A DNA stretch of 64,000 nucleotides from Linum tenue (taxonomy: Eukaryota > Streptophyta > Magnoliopsida > Malpighiales > Linaceae): positions 40,760,495-40,824,494 of the forward strand of contig CAMGYJ010000002.1 in the NCBI GenBank assembly GCA_946122785.1. Reading direction: 5' to 3'. Each line of letters starts with the position of its first letter. Position 1 is the stretch's first letter. Position numbers and translations under genes: made by a program. Positions 9,490-19,792 of this stretch are shown here, piece by piece. The notes under the pieces were generated by a model. It was not told the origin of the DNA. It was given only the letters and a program-made list of their open reading frames with translations, and made no database searches.

Positions 9490-10720
9490 CTACCGAAGGG
9501 GATGGCCACTCATGCAAAGTGAACGTTCTTCTCTGATCTGAAGCATTACTTATAGGAGGATCCTTACCTCTTCAGGATGAGAGCAGATTGCGTGATCCGG
9601 CGCTGCATCATGGAGCACGAGATGGGAGACATCCTGACTCAATGCCACGAGGGACCTACTGGAGGTCACCATGGAGAAAACCGCACGGCGCGGAAGGTGC
9701 TATAGTCAGGCTTCTATGGCCCTCACTCTTCCAAGATAAAGACACCTTCGCACGACAGTGCAACCGATGCCAAAGGACAGGTAACATTTCTTCCCCGGAT
9801 GAGATGCCGCAACATGTATCTGTCGTTTGTGAAATTTTTTATGTATGGGGCATCGATTTCATGGGCCCATTCCCTCCATCCTTTGGAAATTTGTACATAC
9901 TGGTTGCAGTGGACTACGTCTCGAGGTGGGCAGAAGCTCAAGCCATGCCCACCAATGACGCAAGACGAGTCTGCTCATTTCTGAAGCAGCTTTTCTCCCG
10001 GTTCGGGACATCGCGCGCCATCATAAGTGATAGAGGAACCCATTTTCAAGGGCAATTCAATAATCTCCTCTCTTGCTATGGTGTTAAGGATAAGGTTTTG
10101 GTGGCTTACCATCCCCAATCAAATGGCAAGCCGAGCTGACGAACTGGGAGCTTACAAGAATAATCGAAAAGATGGTGGATCAGTCCCGCAAGGATTGGTC
10201 CACCAAGCTTGATGATGCTTTTTGGGCATATAGGACAGCCTACAAAAACCCGCTTGTTACTTCACCCTATAGGCTTGTCTATGGAAAGGCGTTTCATTTG
10301 CTAGTAGAGCTAGAACACAAGGCATTCTGGGTCCTTAAGCTGCTAAACCTGGATTTGAGTGTTGCAGGTACTGAACGTAAGCTGCAACGGCTGGAGTTGG
10401 AGGAATGGAGTTACCACGCCTACGAGAACACCCTGCTCTACAAGGAGCAAACCAAGCGTCTCCACGACGCTCGGTTGAGGGGCCCGAAGGAGTTTTAGGT
10501 AGGAGATAGTGTTCTGCTCTTCAATGCACGCCTGAAACTCTTTTTGGGCAAACTACGTTCGAGGTGGTCGGGACCCTTCACGGTCACCCCAGTATTCCTG
10601 CACGGTGCGGTGGAGATCAGCAATGCTCAAACTTAATCGTTCAAAGTGAATGACCACCTATTAAAGTTGTACTTGGGAGGTGCTGTCGAGCGCGCAGAGT
10701 GCTGATCCAGCTCGTGGACC
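9490..10720 (+). pseudogene. Integrase remnant, element B
   Basis: A frameshifted H2C2 zinc-binding region (about 9585-9780, ending CNRCQRTGNIS) precedes the catalytic core. The first Asp is in WGIDFMGPFPPSFGN (about 9848) and the second in IISDRGTHFQG (about 10021). The HPQSNG block near 10110 should lead to the catalytic Glu (QAE), but a frameshift gives NGKPS-stop. The core resumes near 10140 as ELTNWEL and continues with YRTAYKNPL and YGKAFHLLVELEHKAFWV. A stop at 10498 precedes [12 protein letters not shown] and the C-terminal RSRWSGPF block. The enzyme would insert element cDNA into chromosomes. At least three lesions disable it. Confidence 0.85.
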
Positions 10721-10990
10721 CTTAGTTCCTCTACTTGCGTCCAGCTAAAAGACGGTAAAGAAGCACTTGTGGGGAGGCAACCCCACCACGGTTTGTATTT
10801 CTTTCCCCTTTTTCATTTTCGATTTTGTCAGTTTTTGAGTCTTTGCTTCTGTCTAGAGTCTGTCTGGAAAGTATTTCGTGCCCTGGGCGGTCTGTTTTAA
10901 TCTGTGGCTGGGTATTTTTCGAGCCAGGGCACAAATGAGTTTTGGTTGTTTGAAATCTTGGTGTTGCAAAAGTGCAGAGGCAGGCTCGGC
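10721..10990 (+). other. Post-pol noncoding stretch of element B
   Basis: GTGGGG-AGGCAA-CCCCAC (10769-10786) is the counterpart of GTTGGG-AGGCAA-CCCAAC in A (2802-2819), with one compensatory change in the stem. The remainder is T-rich. I see no coding sequence. Confidence 0.55.
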
Positions 10991-11250
10991 ATAAAAAACA
11001 CGGGCTCCAGGGGTAAAAAACACGGCCGTGTTTTAACCCCTGCCCGCTCGTGTTTTGCCCTCTTTCAGAAAATGCTCTTGGCTTAAAAAAATATGGGCGC
11101 TAGGGGTCAAAAACAATGCCGTGTTTTAACCCCTGCCCGCCTGTGTTTTCAAAAGGGAGGAGCAGCGCTCTCGGCGTTAAAAACACGGGCGCGGAGCAAG
11201 TAAAACACGACCGTGTTTTTGCCCGCCCTTGTTTTATCCCCCCTATAAAT
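10991..11250 (+). promoter_or_regulatory. Internal promoter of element B: palindrome cluster plus TATA box
   Basis: Four spaced cassettes contain AACACGGG, the perfect palindrome AAAACACGGCCGTGTTTT (11017-11034), a decayed copy at 11106-11140, AAAACACGACCGTGTTTT (11202-11219) and GTGTTTT half-sites. A TATA box TATAAAT (11244-11250) follows, then a pyrimidine-rich start region (CTCCCCTCTCTCTCCTC). The architecture resembles the LTR promoters of A, D and E and lies about 800 bp before ORF1. I infer a Pol II promoter for a subgenomic ORF1 mRNA. Confidence 0.55.
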
Positions 11251-11269
11251 TTCAAAATCTGCTCCCCTC

Positions 11270-12043
11270 TCTCTCCTCAACCTCATTTTTTCAAAAAGCT
11301 CTCAACCTCCCCTCGCCGGAAAATCGCCCTTCCCCTCTTCTCTAGTGGTTTTCTGGCCAAATCTCCCTCCCCCGACATCCAAATTAAAAATCGCGACCAC
11401 CACTACGTTCCTGGCGACAGGGAGCACATTACCCAGACGTTTGGTCCTATTTGGCGGAGGTTGGGTTGCAGCGGTGAGTTCTCCGGCGAGTCTCCAGCGC
11501 GATTTTCGGCGGTCTAGGAGGGCTTGTGCTCTTTTTCTTCTCCTTCCCATGGGTATGTACTTGCGTCTCCAGGTCTATTCTCGTGTCTCTTAGTAAAATC
11601 TTTGGAGAATTGATACCTAGGGTATAGGTGAAGAATTTGAGATTTTGGCATGAACTTAGGTCGTTTTGGTAGGCCGATAGGGTCGTAGGCCTAAAGTAAT
11701 TATTCTCCTGAATTGATTTTGTCGGCTTACCATTTGCATGTTGGAATTGTAATCATGCATGCTTGTGTGGACTATGTGTGGTGAATGGCCGATTGGTGGA
11801 TATTCGGGATCAGATTATGTGTTTGCACCCACCGGGGGCCTAGTCCACTGTCCAAATCGCTCGATTTGAGGGCCCCTAGTGTGTTTGTTTTTGTGGGATG
11901 ATTATGGTTGTGATTGGCATGCTTGTTCCACCGGGAGCCTAGTCCGCTGTCCATATCATTCGATGTGAGGGCCCCCGGTGTGTTTTTGCCTAACATTGAC
12001 CCAGTTTGCTTGTGTGGCAATTGTGCGTCCTTTTGCTTTGCAG
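11270..12043 (+). other. ORF1 leader exon and 5' intron, element B
   Basis: A C/T-rich leader runs to CTCCAG|GTCTAT (donor GT at 11573); a stronger alternative donor is GTATGT at 11553. The acceptor is TTTTGCTTTGCAG at 12031-12043, five bases before the ORF1 ATG at 12048. Element D has the same arrangement (CTCCAG|GTTTGT at 24700; GTTTGTGCAG at 25156) with a similar intron length (471 against 457 bp). The intron holds two hairpins. Splicing is predicted only. Confidence 0.5.
11828..11985 (+). ncRNA. Two conserved hairpins inside the B intron
   Basis: Hairpin 1: GGGGCC (about 11835-11840) pairs with GGCCCC, and inner CAAATCG pairs with CGATTTG. Hairpin 2: CACCGGGAGCC (about 11929-11939) pairs with GGCCCCCGGTG with one mismatch, and inner CATATC pairs with GATGTG. 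Both keep the loop TAGTCCRCTGTCC found at 3103 in element A although the arms differ. That pattern suggests selection on pairing. Confidence 0.55.
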
Positions 12044-12047
12044 GATC

Positions 12048-13173
12048 ATGGAGGCCTACCTAGACCTCTTGAGTATCACTCAGTGCCACCTGCTGTGGAC
12101 CATCCACGCCCGCCATATCTCCGAGCACCTTCATCTGGACTTTGGGGTGTTCGAGGCGCTTCACGCCTGGCCGCAGTTGGAGGCCGTTGTTCGCGCCTAT
12201 GGTTGGCGACGCCTTCTCTGCTTCGTCGAGCCGAACTAACAGGAGCTCGTCTGGGAGTTCTACGCCTCCTTTTCTCACTCCTAGAGGAGGTCAGCCGACC
12301 ATGCTGACCTAGTACATTTCACCCTCGGCGGGGTAGAGCACTCCATTAGTTACAGGGAGTTGGCCACTGCACTTGGCCTCAACTCCCCTCACCCCAGCGA
12401 TAATCCCTTGATCGTAGAGGTGTCCGATCCCACCACATTTGGCGACCAGGCCTACTTTAAGCGCATCTGCCTCCCGGAGTATGCGGATGAGCGGCACATT
12501 GCCAGTCAGAAGCAGGCCACTCTCCTTCCTCTGGAGTGGAGGATCCTCAACCACCTGCTTACCCAGTCCTACACTCCCAGCCGGGGCTCGGCCAACCCGG
12601 TCACCCTCCGGACCTTGTACTTCATGCACGCGATGGGTCGGTCGGAGGACACTATCGAGCTAGGCTCTCTCATCGCCCGTACATTCACCAAGGCCTGCGC
12701 TAGCCAGGATCGCTACCTTGTCTGTGGCCCGGTGATCACCGCCCTGGACCGCTACTACGAGGTCGACACTACTGGGATGACACTGGTCCGCGCAGCTACC
12801 CCATTCAGTGAGGCTACCCTCTGACATCAGCACCTGCTTGCGCGGGAGGGGCGTTTGGCATGGATTGCGGGTCACCCAAGCCCCCGCGGGTCCATCCGCC
12901 GATGCTCCCGGATCTTACATCCTCGCGATCTCCATTGCTGACCAGTTGGCAGCCATTGCTCAGTAGAACGAGCGCATTCTGGCCGGACAGGAGATCATTC
13001 ACACCCGCCTCGATCATGAGCGGGACCGCGGCCATCGTCTCATGTCCAGCCAACACTACATCATGACCTACCTGGGCCTGGATCCGAACTAAGTCCACTA
13101 CCCCTTTGTGCAGTCACCAGGGCATGAGGACGACTACCCCCCACCCACCGGCAATGGTGGCGATGTGTTCTAG
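12048..13173 (+). pseudogene. ORF1-like protein remnant (Athila ORF-1 / plant transposon protein type), element B
   Basis: The gene lies after pol, where Athila elements carry the so-called env-like or ORF-1 gene. The ATG at 12048 follows the predicted splice acceptor. Recognisable stretches include HISEHLHLDFGVFEALHAW, YRELATALGL, YFMHAMGRSEDTIELGS and a C-terminal helix ADQLAAIAQ...NERILAGQEI ending near 13173. Stops at 12237 and 12283, a stop at 12822 and a frameshift near 12880 inactivate it. Function is unknown. I see no signal peptide or clear membrane anchor, so an envelope role is not supported. Homologous C-termini occur in E (19253-19786) and D (25670-26202), and the N-terminal block PQWRQ-LE-ELCVEFF occurs in D and E. 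Confidence 0.65.
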
Positions 13174-14982
13174 TGGCGAGTGGCGGGTTATGTACTTCAT
13201 TGCTTTTCCACACTGAGACTCCATGTCCTTTGTTGTTTCTTTCTGTTTTTTCCTTTGGATTGTAGACATGGAACTCCGGTTCTTTCACCCAGTGTGTGTG
13301 TTTTGATGACTTTAGCTCTATGCCTTGGACTGGTCCCTTTCCAGTCCCCTGCTCTTGACTGGTCTGCCTTCCAGTCTCCGTTCCTGTTCTTCATCTCACG
13401 GTAACATCGTTCCCCTTCCCTATGCTCCATTGAGGACACTGTCGCATTTAAGTGTGTGTGTGTGGGGGGGGGGGTGCTTTGTATTTATTGGAACGTATAT
13501 ATGTGTGCTTGGAGCCTGTCCAAATCTCGAGATTTGAGGGCTCCAAGTACTGCTGTTTGCTTGATCGTATTGGCACTGTGGTTTAATTGATGAATCGAAT
13601 GGTTGTTAGAATTGATGCATGATAACTGGATTGTGACTAAAACCTATAATGATTACTGAGACGTGCAGTAGAGTTGTGTAGGGGTTCAGTTTCTCAACTA
13701 TTGGCTTACCAACTGTGACTTGGATTGATCACTTGCTCTTGACAGTCGTTTATGCATCTAGTCAGGGAATCATAATGAGAGATAGAGCATATAGGTAGCC
13801 ATGTGAGATTTGAGCCTGCTCGTTTCTTTCTTGTGCGATAGATCCCTCTTCCATGATGTGTAGCATTCACGTTGTCATTGGATAAGATGATGGAGGCATA
13901 GGAATAGTCCACAACCAAATTGACTGTCCTGGTGTGTCATACCCCCTAGTCAGCCCCTTTGAGTCGTGTACCTTCCTTTCTTTCGATCTACAATGAAAAA
14001 TCACCCTTTTGCATCTCTTAGAAGGTTCCACAAAGTGGTTTTTGCTTGTTCTCTGCTGTTTCTGCTAAAAGTAATGTGAGGGTTGGAGGTATTGCTTAAA
14101 AGTTGGGCATGTGTTTGAAAAATGTGCAGAGGTGGTGGTTCTCTCAGGAAATGAAATGAAAAAAAAGAAAAAATGAATGAAAGCAAAAGAAAGCCACAAC
14201 CAAGAATCTGAATCATGCTCTTTAAGTAGTGTTTCTTAGCAATCTGGCTTAGAAATACTAACATTATTGTGACCTCCTTCGCTCTTGTGCTCTAAAGAAT
14301 TTGAGTAGTGCAGAATGACAGAACGAAAGTAAGTGGTTTGATTGGCTGTGAATGTGTTGGGTTTGGAACTATGGAACCTTGTGCAATAAATACTTCCACC
14401 ACCTATAAGGCCTTTTCCCCATGTCCAAGACCCTAGCCAGTCATCTGAACCTGTGTCTAAGACCTCCGGATTAGTTAATGGTGACATCCCTTATGTGAAC
14501 ACTAACATTTAAAGGCTTCCATCATGGTGAAGAGACGTTAGTATTCGAGAGAATAAGCATGCGCATTTTTTGCATCAAATTGTCCTGACCCCACTGGTCG
14601 AGAGTGAGTGATTCATTTCCTTGGTCTTTATACTCTTTACCCCGGTGAGGACCTAGATGGCTCGGTCTTGATTTTGATGTCTTGAGTTTGATGCATGCGA
14701 TGACTGTCTTGGCTAAGTGGTTGAGTCGAGTCTATGTTGGTTGGTGAACAGAAGGGAGACTCTTCCTTTACCCAATTTTGTTGCACGCGAATGTCCTCTG
14801 TGGTGGTTGTCCAGGTTGCTGTTGAAGTTGTCCATGTGTTAATGATCAAAAGCTAGTATGATTCACGCGTTTTGTGCCTATGTGATATGTCCCCAAGGGT
14901 TGCATGATTAATATGATTGAGCTTACCTTGTATCTGACTTGGTTTGCTTGGGGACAAGCAAACGGTTAAATGTGGGGGAATT
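13174..14982 (+). other. 3' noncoding module of element B
   Basis: Collinear with 2765-4581 of A at roughly 80-90% by eye. It holds: CATTGAGGACACTG and a tract AAG(TG)n followed by about ten G (13427-13476), a slipped version of the purine tract; the bulged hairpin CTTGGAGCC...GGCTCCAAG (13508-13547), whose inner part CAAATCTCGAGATTTG is a perfect palindrome; the GATAGATCCCTCTTCC block (13837); the CCCATGTCCAAGACC block (14416); and the GGGA-loop hairpin (14942-14963) with tract AAATGTGGGGGAA before the LTR. Confidence 0.75.
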
Positions 14983-16055
14983 TGATAATGATGCATTTGC
15001 ACGTGTTTGCACCCATAGTTCTTATCCGTTTTCGGCTCGTAGTCGTGTAGTTTTGGCCTATTTTACACTGAGTTGTGCTAATTTTTCACATTTCAGGTCC
15101 CAGACATCGAAGGGAAGGGAAGGGAAGGGAAGGGAAGGCTAGGCACGAGCCAAAAGAGAGGAAATCGAGTTTTTGAGTAAAAAAACAGAGCTTTAGAGAG
15201 AGAAAGTGCGAAGAAAAAACCCTAGGAGCTATTTGGAGTGGATTTCTCACCATTGAAACCCAGATTGCATCTCCAGGAGTGAAGATTGACATCCCAGAGC
15301 AGATTATCCCCATCTTTATGAGTATGACTGCTCCGATTTTTGTTTTCCTCTCTCTCTATGGAGTAGAACCTTCTCTCACTTGGGTATGAAGAACCCTAGT
15401 TCCATGTGTAAGGAATCTTGATTGTAATGACTTTGGATTGATATACTGATTGATTTTAATCGATTGATGCATGATTCATTGAGTCAATTGAAGCCTGATC
15501 ATCTTTTCTTGATTTCTGCTGCAACCTGAGATAGATAGCATCTGATTAGGTTGTTAGAGCTTCATTAATCGCTAGTGGTAGATTGGTTATACGAGAGTTA
15601 ATCGATTTACTGCTTTGTACTGGAATCCAATTCCAGTAGTGGAGTTCTGTGCTTATTGCCTCAATGTTCTATCCCGGTGAAGACTAGTCGTCTGCTTGGT
15701 AGTCTGTCTAAGAAGGATTGGTCAGCTTAAGAGATCCGTTGCTACTGTCGGATCTTCCGTATTTTAATCAACAGTTAGTCAACCCATGGTATTACAACCT
15801 TGACTTAACTAAGGAGCTAGGGGGACTCATTCCCGAGTGACTCTTCCCTTGCTAAAGAACTTTGAACCATTTCCTGCTGTCTTACTGCTTTTGCTTAAAA
15901 TCACAATCACTCGACTTAGTTTTCTAGATAATAGATAATCACGGAGTAGACAGTACATCTAGACCCCGGGTTGACAAATCGAACTTGCCACTCGTCTGCA
16001 TTTCCGGACTCCGATTACATTTGGTCGTAGTTTGGTGTTGTGTTTTAGCGTGTTA
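14983..16055 (+). repeat. 3' LTR of element B
   Basis: It begins TGATAATGAT after the purine tract and ends TTTTAGCGTGTTA, corresponding to TTTTAGCGAGTCA in A. Its order of blocks (TTTCAGGTCCC, leader, CCCTAG, stretch rich in GATTGATT, final TAGTTTGGTGTTGTG) parallels LTR A. It lacks the palindrome cluster; a (AAGGG)n microsatellite lies in that position. Sequence of the E 3' LTR follows directly. Confidence 0.8.
15110..15138 (+). repeat. (AAGGG)n microsatellite in LTR B
   Basis: Five to six consecutive AAGGG units lie just after TTTCAGGTCCCAGACATCG. Only this LTR has them. Confidence 0.9.
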
Positions 16056-17143
16056 GGAGTACATGGCAAGTATGTTTAAATATCGAACCGGGTCGGTTCA
16101 TGTACCCCTACTTTGATTGCTTGAAACATTATCTAGCATTCAATATTTGGTGAAAACAACAATCTAAAGCTAAAGAATTTGCAAATGTAAATGGATTTGA
16201 CACTAATTGAGAAGGCTTCACCTGGGTGTTGCTAACAATTACGACTTGTTGGATCGAATGGTCATGTGTTGTGAGGGGGTTGTATACCGTAGGGAAGTAT
16301 AAAAAGTTGTCAAGCGCCACTCTCTTAGTCTCTAGGTCGAGGGAAGGGGATACAATCCAAGCCACCAACGTGACTCTCTCGACCTATTGACTCAGGGATA
16401 TTAGACTTCACCCTCGAATCGTAGATCGGACGCCCACCCAACCAAACCCTAGGTGCTAATACGAAATAAAAGGTTTGCCCTGCATTAACCTAGATAGGAG
16501 ACAATGAATTGCCTAAAAAACCCAACATTCAAGCCTCTTCCAAAGAAAGGAAGGGGGTTTTCTCTCTACCTAGGTTAGAATGGCAATTAGATTGATAGGC
16601 TTTCACACAATACGGTCATTCATGAATAATACCTCCACATTCACATTAAACACAACCACACACAAATCATTCAATCCATACAAGCATTCACATAATTGTA
16701 GCTAGGGTTTACAAACACCCAAGTGAAAGAAGGGACTACTCCATGCTAGGAGAAGGAATAACACAAGAGAGTAGTAGGAAAACCATCAATGAGATGCTAG
16801 CTAATCCCAGTTCACGGAAAATGGCCTAAGTTCACGGTCTTACGACCGTGAAGTGACTTGTGTCCAGTGAAAGCTATTTGTTCTCTGGATGCCTGGCTGG
16901 TCACGGTCTTAGTGACCGTGAACAAATAGCTCAAACCGTGATCTGCTGCTGTTTCCACCGTTTGACTTGATTTTTCACCATTTTGTCCAACTTTCGACTC
17001 CGGGGTTGGTTCCACCTGCCATAGTCTTAGTGACCGTGAACAAATAGCTCAAAACCCGACGTAAAACCAGAACTCCCTAAGTAAAAATGCTCTAAACAAC
17101 TAAGCAAACTGGGGGTAAAAAGTGTACAAATGAGCCCGAATCA
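16056..17143 (-). repeat. 3' LTR of element E (truncated and internally deleted)
   Basis: It aligns with the 5' LTR (43494-44960). Two differences in structure stand out. The outer end (about 65 bp ending CGAGTCA on the minus strand) is missing where B abuts. About 290 bp containing the TATA box and part of the palindrome cluster are deleted at the junction near 16800. Palindromes TTCACGGTC-TTAC-GACCGTGAA (16831-16852) and TCACGGTC-TTA-GTGACCGTGA (16900-16921) remain. Confidence 0.75.
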
Positions 17144-19252
17144 GTCACCCACACTTAGACGTTTGCTTGTCCCCAAGCAAACCATTTTCGACCTAGGTGA
17201 TATCTCAAACTAACAAGATAACTTAGGGACAAATCAAAAGGCACAAATCGGTGAATCTCAATGACTATTGGGCATCAACAAATGAATTGCCTCAAACAAT
17301 ACCGGCATCCGCCACAAACGACATTCGATTGCATCAAGAATGGGCAAATGAAAAGTTCTCACCCTGTTCACACATCAATGCAAGTTTCGACTGAACTACT
17401 CACCAACCACAACTGACCATGCATAGAACTCAAGTCCAAAGAACAGACAACGGGGCAACATAGGTCATCACCGGGGTAAGATATGAACATGCAAAACAAG
17501 AATGAATCACTCACTCTCGACCAGTGGGGTCATGACCTTTTTGGTGCAAAATATGTGCACAATCATCAACACTCAGCCCTATCTTCTCTCCACCATGGCG
17601 GCAACCTCTAAATGCTAGAATTCACTAGATGGTTGTCATCACTAGCTTCTCAGGAGGTCTTAGACACGGGTTCAAATGACTGGCAATTGTCTTGGAAATG
17701 TGGAAAAGGCTTTTTGGGTGGTGGCAAACATGGTACGAGGTCCGACATCTTCAACCTATAACCCAAGGTTCTATGGTCTCGACTAAGAACCTTTCCTACA
17801 AAAAAAGGCCACTAGCATCACCCAAAAACCACACTTCTCTTCTTCCAAACCACTACCAATCACGAACCACATTCAAGCACACTTCTTCGGCCTATCTTGC
17901 TATTCACATTTCAAACCTAGTAGTGAAGGTCATCAATCAATTCAGGTGTTTCAATGGCTGGAGAGCCAAGAAACCCTTTCTAGAGCATACACTTAGACTT
18001 TTGTGGCCACTCTCTACTTTTATTTACCCCGTTTTATTACCTCTTTTTCGCTTCTTTTCTTTCTTTTTGTTCTTTCTTTCTTTTTCTTTTTTCTTTCTTC
18101 GAGGGGGGGGGGATAATAGAGAGCTAAACACATGTCACTTCTTTCATTTAACGAACAATGTTCTCCTTTTAAGAACTTTCCTCCGATACTACCTTCTCAT
18201 TTCTTGCAAGAACGGCGCAAAACCACCTATGTAGAACCTCAATGCAGCTCAAAAGTGAGAACTCCGAGACACTAGGACGAATCACACTTTGAAACGAAGA
18301 AAGGATGAGTGGGGGTTGTTCTTTCAATCACCATTAAGCTCATCAACCACAAAGCTCCTAGCATTAGAACGACCCACAAAGTCACACGGCGCAAAGGGGT
18401 TGACTAGGGGATAAAATGTTTCGGGACAATCAACTTTTGGGCATGGGATAATCCTATGCCTCCATCATACTCACTAGTGACAATGGTGAATGTTACACAC
18501 CATGGAGAGAGGGATCTATCACACATGAAAAAGACGATCGACACAAAACTCACATGGCTACCTAGCCGCCCAATCATGTATTCCAAAACTTCAATTCATG
18601 GCAATTGTAATCAAGAAGTAACCAAGTCAAGACATCCATTAATTTACGCACACATGAGAACTAAGATTTTGCACAAACCTAATGCATTCTCAGTCATCAT
18701 AATAGGGCCCACTCGATTACAAGCAACAATTCAAGATCGATGCCAAATAATCACGAGATTCACCCACCAACCGACCGTTTTGATCATGCATTGCTTGGAG
18801 CCCTCAAAATTTTCAAATTTGGGCATACATCAAGGCTCCAAGCATTCACTCACACACACAAGCATAATAGTAAACTACCCCCCCCCCCCCCCACACACAC
18901 ACACTTAAGCTCGACATTGCCCTCAATGACGTAAAATAAGGGGTAGAACGATGTTACCACATGGCTTGGAGAATGAAAGTTGGAGAAATTGCTGGGGTAG
19001 GATGTTTGAGCTTTAAAGGAAAAAGAAAACCAAACACACGCACATTATCGCTCGAGGGGAGTTTATTACACATAACAAAGTTTCACAATATGATTCAAAA
19101 TAAAAACTCAAAAGGTACTAGTTCACACACTAATTAAGGAGTAAATAAAAATAAAAAGAAAAAGAGGTTAGAGTTTGCAAGTGGAGAAGTGGGGCAAAAG
19201 AAATCGCCTCTACCACATGTCTCCCTTGACGGCTACCTTGTCGTCGGCAAGA
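17144..19252 (-). other. 3' noncoding module of element E
   Basis: Minus-strand order: (GT)n-poly(G) tract (18878-18905) with CATTGAGGGCAATG (18915-18928), bulged hairpin (18791-18844), the TAGATCCCTCTC block (about 18505-18520), a T/C-rich stretch (18010-18110 on plus), the GTGTCTAAGACCTCC block (about 17655), the GACCCCACTGGTCGAGAGTGAG block (17510-17535), the GGGA-loop hairpin (about 17168-17189) and the tract CTAAGTGTGGGTGAC directly before the LTR. No credible coding. Confidence 0.7.
18791..18844 (-). ncRNA. Conserved bulged hairpin (E copy)
   Basis: On plus, TTGCTTGGAGCC (18791-18802) and GGCTCCAAGCA (18834-18844) are complementary. Inner CAAAATTTTCAAATTTG-like arms also pair. Same position relative to the purine tract as in A, B and D, but on the minus strand. 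Confidence 0.6.
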
Positions 19253-19792
19253 TCACTCCTCGTCATCTGAAAGGACTCCCTGGTGTCGAGCCATCCTCTC
19301 AATGAGATCGGCGGTTCGGTCGATCCGAGCAGTGACTCCCACATAGTGTGCCTCGATGCGATCCACTAGCTCCTCGAGGTGGAGTCCGGAGGTAGAGGCT
19401 TCGACCCCTGATGTTGATGATGCAACTGATGATGGTGGTGGTGTGGCACGCTGGCAGAGGCCCGGAGCTCTGGTGGGCGACTGCTCATGGGGAGGAACTT
19501 CTGGTGGGAGGGCGAGTCCCTTAATATAGCGAAATGGTCCGAAGACTCGGAGCAACTTCAACGCTCTTAAGGTGTCCTCCCCAAATCCCATGGAGCACCC
19601 TTCCTTTTTGCAGTACTCGAGGTTGACATTGAAGTGTCGAACCAGGTGGGTGATGAAGGGGCCCATAAATGTGGTGTAGCATCGACTGCCACTAATGGCT
19701 CTGCTGAAAGAGGTTGCTAGGACCGTGCCAAGGTGAAGTTGAATGGATGGGTCCATCATGGAGGTGAATGCTAGCAATGCTCTCACGGTGAT
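19253..19792 (-). pseudogene. ORF1-like protein, C-terminal part, element E
   Basis: About 180 residues to the stop. HLGTVLATSFSRA and FMGPFITHLVRHFNVNLEYCKKEG match the D homologue (HLGSVIATSFARA; MGPYITRLARYFDVSL). A Pro/Ser-rich stretch and a C-terminal helix LEELVDRIEAHYVGVTARIDRTADL end the protein. The frame continues across element D into 37756-38190: the codons at the break rejoin as KITVRALLAF once D and one target-site copy are removed. Function unknown. Confidence 0.7.

Larger units (their letters stand above)
6179..16055 (+). mobile_element. Element B: degenerate Athila-type Ty3/gypsy element lacking its 5' LTR
   Basis: The order is gag remnant, protease, RT, RNase H, integrase, internal promoter with leader and intron, ORF1-like gene, 3' module and one LTR (14983-16055). 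Motifs DLGAS, FMDDF, WGIDFMGPF and VPKKGGMT place it in the Athila group. Frameshifts, stops and a deletion in RNase H show that it is inactive. The 5' LTR and the first part of gag are missing, and an inverted LTR relic sits at the break. Its 3' module is nearly collinear with that of element A. The 3' LTR ends inside the 3' LTR of element E, so B probably inserted there. Confidence 0.8.

Noticed and set aside
12360..12824. Independent host gene of about 155 codons
   Set aside because: It is in frame with ORF1 upstream and lies between pol and the 3' module, so it is part of the element B ORF1 remnant.
18000..18115. T/C-rich tract with poly(G) as a possible promoter or G-quadruplex regulator
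   Set aside because: The equivalent stretch in other elements (3760, 14155, 27150) varies freely in sequence and length, so it looks like slippage-prone filler in the 3' module.
17692..18234. 180-codon plus-strand frame
   Set aside because: It lies in the minus-strand 3' module of E. Its homologous positions in A, B and D are not open, and the translation is low in complexity.
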